The position numbers and the translations under genes are program-made. This document shows, in pieces, positions 1-6,042 of a DNA stretch of 8,185 nt. A model generated the notes under the pieces. That model searched no databases, was not told the origin of the DNA, and was given only the letters and a program-made list of their open reading frames with translations. The stretch is from Candidatus Nitrotoga sp. CP45. Lineage in GTDB: Bacteria > Bacteroidota > Bacteroidia > Flavobacteriales > Flavobacteriaceae. Location: NCBI GenBank assembly GCA_943329165.2, contig CALQCV020000074.1, positions 1-8,185 on the forward strand. The letters are read 5' to 3'. The first letter of the stretch is position 1. Each line of letters opens with the position of its first letter.

Positions 1-1
1 T

Positions 2-967
2 AATTTGTCTTTGTCAGAAGGAAATATTACGCTTGGTTTGATGCAGGAATTGGTGCCAAATCAAGGCGATGCGTGGAAATTTATGCTAGAAGAAATTGAT
101 GGAGTTTTTAGTAACCTAAAAAACAAAAAAATCAAGATTGAGAAATTACCGGTTATTCCCTTATTCAAACGCGTAAAGATTAATGACATTCCGCCTGAAA
201 TTATTGACTGGGTTGGATTGAGTTTATTTCTTCGTCTGCAAACCCTGGCAAAACGCACAGCAGAAATGCATATTGCGCTGGGAGGCGACATACATGATAC
301 GGCTTTTACACCAACGACATATAACGGAGATTACACAGTTTGGCTCAAAAACAGAATGTTATACCAATTCCAGAACCGATTAAACATCATCGAAAATAGT
401 CTGCATAAATTAGATGGATTAGCCTTAGATTTAGCGCATCAGTTTATGGAAAATAAAAAGTTGGTGCGTAAACATTTTGTCGATTTTGATTGGACAAAAA
501 TGAAATCAGAGCGCATCCGAATTCATGGCGATTATCATTTAGGACAAATTTTGGTAAACGGCGATGATTTTTATATACTAGATTTTGAAGGCGAACCCGA
601 AAGTACAATTCGTGACCGAAAAGTAAAACAACCACCATTAAAAGACGTGGCCGGATTATTTCGTTCATTTCATTATGCCATTTATGCTACAATTTTTAAC
701 AACAAAGACAAATATCCTTACGAACAGGAACAGCTTTTTCATGCTGCAGAACTTTTGTTTAATTATTTTGTAGGTTGCTTTTTGGAAACCTACGTTGATA
801 AAGCACAATCAGGAAACTTAAACATTGGTTACAACCGTGAAATTGATTTCCTTTTAAAATATTGCTTGATAGAAAAAGCAGTTTATGAATTAGGCTACGA
901 ATTAAACTCAAGACCACGATGGGCAGTGATTCCGTTAAGAGGAATTCAGAGTATAATGGGGTATTAG
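2..967 (+). CDS. Maltokinase, C-terminal part (possibly the tail of a trehalose synthase-maltokinase fusion), 5' truncated by the window
   Basis: Phosphorylates maltose with ATP to maltose 1-phosphate in the cytoplasm, the donor used by GlgE for alpha-glucan synthesis. The kinase signature is clear: HGDYHLGQIL, with the catalytic Asp about 176 residues after the TTG at position 5, then a Mg-binding DFEGEP about 17 residues later, then KQPPLKDVAGLFRSFHYA, which is typical of Mak/Pep2 and of the kinase half of TreS-Mak fusions. The segment LGLMQELVPNQGDAWKF near the front matches the interior of this family, not an N-terminus. The frame stays open to the window edge, so the TTG at 5 is not taken as the start. 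About 321 residues are visible; free-standing maltokinases are roughly 450 residues and fusions about 1,100. Whether a TreS domain precedes it cannot be seen. It is followed by a repeat-bearing intergenic block and then glgB, fitting a shared glucan pathway. No clear terminator follows it. Confidence 0.88.
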   Translation, partial: NLSLSEGNITLGLMQELVPNQGDAWKFMLEEIDGVFSNLKNKKIKIEKLPVIPLFKRVKINDIPPEIIDWVGLSLFLRLQTLAKRTAEMHIALGGDIHDTAFTPTTYNGDYTVWLKNRMLYQFQNRLNIIENSLHKLDGLALDLAHQFMENKKLVRKHFVDFDWTKMKSERIRIHGDYHLGQILVNGDDFYILDFEGEPESTIRDRKVKQPPLKDVAGLFRSFHYAIYATIFNNKDKYPYEQEQLFHAAELLFNYFVGCFLETYVDKAQSGNLNIGYNREIDFLLKYCLIEKAVYELGYELNSRPRWAVIPLRGIQSIMGY

Positions 968-1030
968 TAAGTAGAAAGTTAGGAAATAGGAGTTAAATAA
1001 ATAGAAAATAGTAATCGATTATATATATTG

Positions 1031-1055
1031 TCACCCTGAGCGCAGTCGAAGGGCT
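1031..1055 (+). repeat. Dispersed intergenic repeat, copy A (left inverted-repeat arm)
   Basis: This copy begins TCACCCTGAGCGCAGTCGAA and continues GGGCT. It matches the reverse complement of 1388-1412 at 24 of 25 positions, with one G/T difference. It ends 21 bases before the GTG start of the GIY-YIG gene. It is strikingly GC-rich against the AT-rich surroundings. From memory, sequences of this TCACCCTGAGCG-AGTCGAAGGG type are common between genes in Bacteroidota; I could not check copy number here. Confidence 0.8.
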
Positions 1056-1076
1056 CAAAGTTAGAAAGAAATAAAA

Positions 1077-1388
1077 GTGAAGTTTTATTACGTTCACATA
1101 GTAAGATGTAGTGATAATTCTCTTTACACCGGAATTACATATGATTTAGAAAGAAGAGTAAACGAACATAATGATGGAAAGTTACCTGATGCATATACTT
1201 TCAAAAGAAGACCAGTAGTTTTGGAATGGTATCAGGATTTTACAGAACCAAACCAAGCTATATATTTTGAAAAAAATTAAAGCGCAGGTCAAAAGCAAAG
1301 AAAGAAGCATTGATAAAAGGAGATTTTGATATGATTGAAAAGATTGGCTGAGTGCAGAAATGCAACTCATCATCAATACAAACCATAA
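1077..1388 (+). pseudogene. GIY-YIG nuclease-domain protein gene, interrupted by two indels
   Basis: The first 67 codons give a standard small GIY-YIG domain. FYYVHIVRC carries the first YxxI-type strand (GIY as YYV), LYTGIT carries the second (YIG as YTG), then the conserved Arg in LERRVNEHN, then TFKRRPVVLEWYQDF and NQAIYFEK. The opened frame stops at 1278-1280. The family's C-terminus continues in another frame from 1277 as LKRRSKAKKEALIKGDFDMIEK, to a TGA at 1349-1351. The original frame then resumes at about 1344 as LAECRNATHHQYKP with TAA at 1386-1388. One lost A in the run 1270-1276 and one gained base near 1337-1343 explain both shifts. Corrected length is 103 residues, normal for this family. 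The start is GTG; an in-frame TAG at 1062-1064 rules out an upstream start. The usual conserved Trp after the Lys-rich turn (KGWSR in relatives, from memory) is Arg here, in line with decay. Alternatives are sequencing error in the homopolymer, or programmed frameshifting at A_AAA_AAT (1271-1277). The function of these small proteins is unknown; the fold is a nuclease fold. Confidence 0.75.
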
Positions 1389-1412
1389 GCCATTCGACTG
1401 CGCTCAGGGTGA
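1388..1412 (-). repeat. Dispersed intergenic repeat, copy B (right inverted-repeat arm)
   Basis: Read on the minus strand this is copy A with one mismatch: the 20 bases at 1393-1412 are the exact reverse complement of 1031-1050. It overlaps the last base of the reconstructed GIY-YIG stop codon. In one minus-strand frame it reads HPERSR, a peptide string I associate from memory with spurious protein tails caused by this repeat in Bacteroidota genomes. Arms A and B could pair in a transcript and enclose the gene in a long stem. Confidence 0.8.
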
Positions 1413-1452
1413 TAAACTGCTGAAATGAGATAGTTCGGATTAATAGATATTG

Positions 1453-1474
1453 TCATCCCGAGCGCAGCCGAGGG
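1453..1474 (+). repeat. Dispersed intergenic repeat, copy C (divergent, direct to copy A)
   Basis: TCATCCCGAGCGCAGCCGAG plus GG is a variant of copy A with C/T changes and one missing A. The similarity extends upstream: both copies are preceded by a GATTA...ATATTGTCA stretch (1017-1033 and 1438-1455). Copies A and C are therefore direct repeats of about 37 bp, spaced 421 bp apart. Copy C ends 40 bases before the glgB start codon. The remaining leader up to glgB is rich in CAA and unstructured by eye. Confidence 0.7.
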
Positions 1475-1514
1475 AACATGAAAATGTAAAATACACACAA
1501 CAACAACAAAACAA

Positions 1515-3419
1515 ATGAACCAAGTACAATCACATTCGCTTTTTACTGATTTCGATATCGATTTATTCAAAGCAGGAAAACATTTTAGATTATACGAAAA
1601 AATGGGCGCACATCTGATTGAAGTCAACGGCGTAAAAGGCGTTTATTTTGCCGTTTGGGCTCCATCAGCACACTCGGTTTCTGTCGTTGGCGATTTCAAT
1701 TATTGGATACAAGGCGAGCATCAACTACATGTTCGTTGGGATGATTCCGGTATTTGGGAAGGCTTTATTCCTGGAGTTGAAAAAGGCACGACTTATAAAT
1801 ATAAAATACAGTCCAATAATAATCGAATCATAACTGAAAAAGCAGACCCATTTGCGTTATACTGCGAACATCCACCACAAACAGCTTCTGTTATTTGGGA
1901 TTTAGACTATAAGTGGAAAGACAAAAAATGGATGGACACCCGAAAAGACAAAAATGGGTTAGACAAACCATATTCGGTATATGAAGTGCATTTGGGTTCG
2001 TGGCGAAGAAATAACGAAGGTAACTTTTTAACCTATCTTGAATTGGCTGACCAATTGGTTGATTACGTGAAGGAAACCGGTTTTACACACGTCGAGTTCA
2101 TGCCAATCATGGAATATCCTTACGATCCATCTTGGGGTTATCAGTTGGTAGGCTATTTTGCACCAACATCAAGATTTGGCAAACCACAAGATTTTATGGT
2201 TTTGGTTGATAAACTGCACCAAGCCGGAATTGGAGTTATCCTCGATTGGGTTCCGTCGCATTTCCCCGATGACGCTCATGGTTTAGGATTCTTTGATGGT
2301 TCGAATTTATACGAACATCCAGACAGAAGAAAAGGATATCATCCAGATTGGAAGAGTTTGGTGTTCAATTATGGACGAAATGAAGTTCGTTCTTTTTTGA
2401 TAAGCAATGCGATTTTTTGGCTACATCAGTATCATGCAGATGGTTTACGTGTAGATGCTGTTGCTTCGATGTTATATTTGGATTATTCCAGAAACGATGG
2501 CGAATGGGAACCAAATATTTACGGAGGAAGAGAAAACTTAGACACGATTAGTTTCCTAAAAGATTTTAACGAAGCCGTTTATGCTGATTTCCCCGATACG
2601 CAGACAATAGCCGAAGAAAGTACCAGTTTTCCGATGGTTTCGCGACCGACTTTTATTGGCGGTTTAGGTTTCGGAATGAAATGGATGATGGGTTGGATGC
2701 ACGATACACTGCAGTATTTCAAAAAAGAAAGCGTTTATAGAAGATATCACCAAAATGATTTGACTTTCTCGATGACGTATGCGTTTACCGAGAATTTTAT
2801 GCTGCCATTATCGCATGATGAAGTAGTGTATGGCAAGCAATCCATTCTCGGCAGAATGACCGGAGATGAATGGCAGAAGTTTGCAAATCTACGTTTATTA
2901 TATGGCTATATGTTTACGCATCCTGGTGGGAAATTATTATTTCAAGGTGCCGAATTCGGGCAAAGTTCTGAGTGGAATTTTGATGGAAGTTTAGATTGGC
3001 ATTTGTTGCAGTTTGCTTACCATGATGGAATCAAAAAATGCATTACCGATCTAAATGCGTTATATAAAAATAATCCGGCCTTATATGAAAAACAATTTCA
3101 TGTCGATGGTTTTGAATGGATAAATTATACCGATAGTGAAAATGCTGTTTTGAGTTATATCCGAAAAGGAAATAACGAAAAAGAAAGTTTAGTTGTGGTT
3201 TGTAATTTTACGCCGGTGGTTAGAGATAATTATAGAATTGGATTGCCAACTCAAGGAAAACTAACACAAATTTTTAACTCAGACAGTACTGAATATGGCG
3301 GAAGTGGAGTTGTATTTACCAAACCAATCAAAATTGATATAACTCCATGGAATTACAGAGACTATTCAGCTGAATTAGTTTTGCCTCCATTGGGAGTTAC
3401 AGTTTATAAAATATCTTAA
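1515..3419 (+). CDS. glgB: 1,4-alpha-glucan branching enzyme (GH13 with CBM48)
   Basis: Cuts alpha-1,4-glucan chains and re-attaches them through alpha-1,6 bonds, in the cytoplasm, during glycogen or GlgE-type glucan synthesis. At 634 residues it lacks the extra N-terminal module of the ~730-residue enteric enzyme. The CBM48 domain lies at about residues 35-115 (VYFAVWAPSAHSVSVVGDFNYW). The GH13 regions follow: DWVPSHF at 244-250, DGLRVDAVASM with nucleophile Asp314, AEEST with general acid Glu367, and LSHDEVVYGK with Asp435. The downstream GFGMKWMMGWMHDTLQYF and LLFQGAEFGQ are hallmark branching-enzyme segments. A beta-sandwich C-terminal domain ends the protein at about residues 530-634. 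The ATG at 1515 places the family's normal start and has only an A/C-rich CAA-repeat leader, with no Shine-Dalgarno sequence, as usual in this phylum. I see no good TAnnTTTG box just upstream, so transcription may come from the maltokinase side. Confidence 0.96.
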   Translation: MNQVQSHSLFTDFDIDLFKAGKHFRLYEKMGAHLIEVNGVKGVYFAVWAPSAHSVSVVGDFNYWIQGEHQLHVRWDDSGIWEGFIPGVEKGTTYKYKIQSNNNRIITEKADPFALYCEHPPQTASVIWDLDYKWKDKKWMDTRKDKNGLDKPYSVYEVHLGSWRRNNEGNFLTYLELADQLVDYVKETGFTHVEFMPIMEYPYDPSWGYQLVGYFAPTSRFGKPQDFMVLVDKLHQAGIGVILDWVPSHFPDDAHGLGFFDGSNLYEHPDRRKGYHPDWKSLVFNYGRNEVRSFLISNAIFWLHQYHADGLRVDAVASMLYLDYSRNDGEWEPNIYGGRENLDTISFLKDFNEAVYADFPDTQTIAEESTSFPMVSRPTFIGGLGFGMKWMMGWMHDTLQYFKKESVYRRYHQNDLTFSMTYAFTENFMLPLSHDEVVYGKQSILGRMTGDEWQKFANLRLLYGYMFTHPGGKLLFQGAEFGQSSEWNFDGSLDWHLLQFAYHDGIKKCITDLNALYKNNPALYEKQFHVDGFEWINYTDSENAVLSYIRKGNNEKESLVVVCNFTPVVRDNYRIGLPTQGKLTQIFNSDSTEYGGSGVVFTKPIKIDITPWNYRDYSAELVLPPLGVTVYKIS

Positions 3420-3434
3420 TAAAAATATTTTTTG

Positions 3435-3492
3435 ACCGCAAATAACATGAATTAGGACTGATTAATTTGTGAAAATTGGTCTAATTTGAGGT
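3435..3492. repeat. Degenerate palindromic intergenic repeat
   Basis: The left arm 3435-3454 starts ACCGCAAATAACATGAATTA. It matches the reverse complement of the right arm 3473-3492 at about 14 of 20 positions, with an A/T-rich centre containing TTAATTTGTGAAAATT. From memory, Flavobacterium-like genomes carry long palindromes of the general form ACCGCAAATTACAC...GTGTAATTTGCGGT between genes, and this looks like an eroded copy. It sits just downstream of glgB, where it could act as a weak hairpin at the transcript end. It is a different repeat class from the 1031-1474 copies. Confidence 0.45.
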
Positions 3493-3522
3493 TATTCTAT
3501 TTTAACACAATCCGCAATCGTT

Positions 3523-3540
3523 GTAGTTAAAAACTACTTT
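3523..3540 (+). terminator. Weak hairpin, possible terminator after glgB
   Basis: GTAGTT (3523-3528) and AACTAC (3532-3537) form a perfect 6-bp stem around an AAA loop, followed by only three T. The stem is short and AT-rich and the T-run is poor, so termination here would be leaky at best. It lies upstream of the promoter-like box before the GH31 gene. Confidence 0.22.
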
Positions 3541-3572
3541 ACTAAGATATTAAATAATCATTGTCAACTTTG

Positions 3573-3580
3573 TAAATTTG
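3573..3580 (+). promoter_or_regulatory. Promoter -7 box for the GH31 gene
   Basis: TAAATTTG fits the Bacteroidota sigma-factor -7 consensus TAnnTTTG exactly. It lies 24 bases before the ATG at 3605, giving a short leader. A TTG at 3561-3563 is too close (9 bases) to be the usual -33 element, and I see no other convincing one. The same eight bases occur at 6013-6020 before the next gene. Confidence 0.5.
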
Positions 3581-3604
3581 GCAACACTACATTAAAAAAT
3601 CCAT

Positions 3605-6004
3605 ATGATTACCAACCAAGAACTTGAACATAAAGGAGATCAAACACCTACTAAAATAGTTAGTTTTAATCAGGATGTTGACAGCATTTATTTCAATACT
3701 GACAACAATGTAATTCTAAAAATCACCATACTTCGCGATAGTTTATTACGCTTTCGTTATACTACCAAAGGCTATTTCAGCAACGATTTTTCGTATGCAA
3801 TTGATAAAACGCAATCGCATGGTTACAACCAATTGGAAGTTGTCGAAGAGAGTACTTTTTATTTAATTAAAACTAGCAAAGTATTCTGTAAAGTCAATAA
3901 AAAAAATTTAAAAATATCAATTCATGATGTTGATGGATTTACAATTTTGGAAGATGAAATTGGGTTCCATTGGGAAGAAAGTTATGAGCATGGTGGAAAC
4001 ATCGTAAAAATGAGTAAGGCTTCGAAAGATGGTGAAAGTTTTTACGGAATGGGTGACAAGCCAACGCATTTAAATCTCAAAGGAAAACGTGTTGAAAATT
4101 GGGCAACCGACCAATATGCCTTTCACAAAGACCAAGAGCCGTTATATAAAGTTGTTCCTTTTTATATAGGATTACATCATAACAAATCTTACGGTGTTTT
4201 CTTTGATAATACCTTCAGAACTTTTTTTGATTTTTGCCACGAGCGAAGAAACGTTACTAGTTTTTGGGCAGAAGGTGGCGAAATGAATTACTATTTTGTC
4301 TATGGTCCAAAAATGGAAGATGTCGTTACAACATATACCCATTTGACAGGAAAACCCGAATTGCCTCCAATGTGGGCTTTAGGTTATCATCAATGCAAAT
4401 GGAGTTATTATCCTGAAAGCAAAGTAAAAGAAGTTACTGCTAAGTTTAGAGAGTTAAAAATTCCTTGCGATGCTATTTATTTAGACATTGATTACATGGA
4501 AGGTTTTCGATGTTTTACGTGGAGCAAAGAATATTTTCCAGAGCCAAAACGAATGGTTGCTGAATTGGCTAAAGACGGTTTCAAAACCGTTGTCATCATT
4601 GATCCTGGAATCAAAATCGATAAAGATTATTGGGTTTACCAAGAAGCATTGAAAAATGATTATTTCTGCAAACGTGCCGATGGACCTTTTATGAAAGGAA
4701 AAGTCTGGCCAGGCGAATGTAATTTCCCTGATTATACCAATCCCGTGGTTCGTGAATGGTGGGCGGGATTGTTCAAGGAATTGATTTCGGATATTGGCGT
4801 GAAAGGTGTTTGGAATGATATGAACGAACCTGCCGTAATGGATGTTCCTGGAAAAACGTTCCCATATGATGTTCGTCACGATTATGATGGAAATCCTTGT
4901 AGTCACCGAAAAGCACATAATATTTACGGAACACAAATGGCTAGAGCAACCTATGAAGGTGTGAAGCGATTTTCGTATCCGAAAAGACCTTTTATTATAA
5001 CGCGTTCGGCTTATTCAGGAGCGCAGCGCTATACTTCATCTTGGACAGGCGATAACGTCGCAAGTTGGGAACATTTATGGATTGCCAATATTCAAATGCA
5101 ACGAATGTCAATGTCGGGAATGGGATTCACAGGATCGGATATTGGTGGATTTGCCGAACAACCTTCGGGCGAATTGTATGCACGTTGGATTCAGTTGGGT
5201 GTTTTTCATCCCTTTTGCAGAACACATTCTTCAGGCGATCATGGTGAACAAGAACCTTGGTCATTTGGCGAAGAAGTAATTGATATCACTCGAAAGTTTG
5301 TTGAATTACGTTACCAATTGCTGCCTTATTTATATACCATGTTTTGGCAATATGTAAACGAAGGAAAGCCAATGTTGAAACCGTTGGTATATTTTGACCA
5401 GGAAGATTTTCACACACATTATAGAACGGATGAGTTTATTTTTGGTAACCAAATTTTAGTTTGTCCAATATTGGAACCAAACGCATTAGGCAGAAGAATG
5501 TATTTGCCAAAAGGAAATTGGTACAACTACTGGACAAACGAATTAGTGGAAGGTAAAAAAGAGCTTTGGGTAAAAACAGCTTTTGACGAGATTCCGATTT
5601 TTATCAAAGAAGGTGCTATTATTCCGAAATATCCGGTACAGCAATATGTTGGTGAATTGCAGTTTGACGAAATAACCTTAGATGTTTATTATAAATTAGG
5701 TAAAGAAAAATCAACTGTTTATGAAGATGCTCAGGATGGTTATGATTATAACAAAGGTAGATTCTCACTCCGAACTTTTACGCTAAATGGAAAAGAGAAA
5801 GAGCTTATCATTCAGCAACATAAAGAAGGAAGTTTTGAAACAGGTTATTCCAATTTTAAGATTAATCTAAAAGCATTGCCTTTCAAAGTGAAGAAAGTTG
5901 AAGTAGATAATGAGAAAATTTCATTGGATTCCCTAAAATTAAATGGAGAAAATTCATTGATATTATATAAAGATTTCACAGAATTACATATCATAGGCGC
6001 ATAA
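3605..6004 (+). CDS. GH31 alpha-glucosidase, cytoplasmic
   Basis: Retaining glycoside hydrolase that removes terminal alpha-linked glucose, probably from maltose, isomaltose or short alpha-glucans. In this 799-residue protein an N-terminal beta-sandwich domain (about 30-245) precedes the (beta/alpha)8 barrel. The barrel opens at GKPELPPMWALGYHQCKWSYY (about 248-268). The nucleophile is Asp405 in WNDMNEP and the acid/base is Asp512 in GSDIGGF. Other family marks are YLDIDYMEGFRCFTW, the RTHSSGDHGEQEPW substrate loop and an extended C-terminal beta region (about 600-799) with QILVCPILE and VYEDAQDGYDY. There is no signal peptide or lipobox, so it should act inside the cell. It follows glgB in the same direction after 185 bp with its own promoter-like box, fitting glucan turnover beside synthesis. 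Exact linkage preference cannot be read from the sequence; alpha-xylosidase is possible but less likely. The start ATG at 3605 has an A-rich leader and no Shine-Dalgarno sequence. Confidence 0.93.
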   Translation: MITNQELEHKGDQTPTKIVSFNQDVDSIYFNTDNNVILKITILRDSLLRFRYTTKGYFSNDFSYAIDKTQSHGYNQLEVVEESTFYLIKTSKVFCKVNKKNLKISIHDVDGFTILEDEIGFHWEESYEHGGNIVKMSKASKDGESFYGMGDKPTHLNLKGKRVENWATDQYAFHKDQEPLYKVVPFYIGLHHNKSYGVFFDNTFRTFFDFCHERRNVTSFWAEGGEMNYYFVYGPKMEDVVTTYTHLTGKPELPPMWALGYHQCKWSYYPESKVKEVTAKFRELKIPCDAIYLDIDYMEGFRCFTWSKEYFPEPKRMVAELAKDGFKTVVIIDPGIKIDKDYWVYQEALKNDYFCKRADGPFMKGKVWPGECNFPDYTNPVVREWWAGLFKELISDIGVKGVWNDMNEPAVMDVPGKTFPYDVRHDYDGNPCSHRKAHNIYGTQMARATYEGVKRFSYPKRPFIITRSAYSGAQRYTSSWTGDNVASWEHLWIANIQMQRMSMSGMGFTGSDIGGFAEQPSGELYARWIQLGVFHPFCRTHSSGDHGEQEPWSFGEEVIDITRKFVELRYQLLPYLYTMFWQYVNEGKPMLKPLVYFDQEDFHTHYRTDEFIFGNQILVCPILEPNALGRRMYLPKGNWYNYWTNELVEGKKELWVKTAFDEIPIFIKEGAIIPKYPVQQYVGELQFDEITLDVYYKLGKEKSTVYEDAQDGYDYNKGRFSLRTFTLNGKEKELIIQQHKEGSFETGYSNFKINLKALPFKVKKVEVDNEKISLDSLKLNGENSLILYKDFTELHIIGA

Positions 6005-6012
6005 TAAATTCA

Positions 6013-6020
6013 TAAATTTG
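6013..6020 (+). promoter_or_regulatory. Promoter -7 box for the M48 lipoprotein gene
   Basis: TAAATTTG, an exact match to TAnnTTTG, lies in the 38-base gap between the GH31 stop and the M48 start, 22 bases before the ATG. It suggests the protease gene is transcribed separately from the glucan genes. A proper -33 TTG at the usual distance is not evident; that stretch falls in the end of the GH31 coding region. Confidence 0.5.
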
Positions 6021-6042
6021 TTACGCAATAAATAGAAACATT

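Larger units (their letters stand above)
1031..1412. mobile_element. Candidate small mobile unit: GIY-YIG gene bounded by inverted repeats
   Basis: A GIY-YIG nuclease reading frame (1077-1388) is enclosed by a 25-bp inverted repeat (1031-1055 and 1388-1412, 24/25 identical). The reconstructed stop codon TAA (1386-1388) touches the right arm. The whole unit is 382 bp. The layout, an endonuclease gene bracketed by copies of an interspersed palindromic repeat, resembles REP/RAYT or MITE-like units in organisation only, because the enzyme is not a transposase. I see no clear target-site duplication at the outer ends. That it moves, or once moved, is inference. It lies between two genes of one pathway, so it may have been inserted into an operon. 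Confidence 0.4.

Noticed and set aside
5..7. TTG as the start of the maltokinase gene
   Set aside because: The frame is open to the window edge, and the residues that follow match the middle of the kinase, so the gene begins upstream of the window.
1216..1223. TAGTTTTG, a TAnnTTTG match, as a promoter for glgB
   Set aside because: It lies inside the GIY-YIG coding region, about 290 bases from glgB, has no -33 partner, and such eight-base matches are expected by chance in AT-rich DNA.
1031..1474. CRISPR array from the three similar repeats
   Set aside because: Only three copies in mixed orientation and unequal spacing, one divergent, with a gene between two of them and no cas genes. They are interspersed palindromic-type repeats.
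1373..1627. 84-codon minus-strand frame across repeat copies B and C and the glgB start
   Set aside because: Its HPERSR segment comes from translating repeat copy B, and the rest is antisense to glgB or intergenic. It is a repeat artefact.
3421..3433. AAAAATATTTTTT palindrome right after the glgB stop as a terminator
   Set aside because: The stem is made only of A-T pairs with almost no loop, too unstable to count as an intrinsic terminator.
4481..4936. 151-codon open frame on the minus strand inside the GH31 gene
   Set aside because: Lies wholly antisense to a well-conserved catalytic region, its translation shows no recognisable domain, and it has no promoter or terminator of its own. It is a shadow of the GH31 coding sequence.
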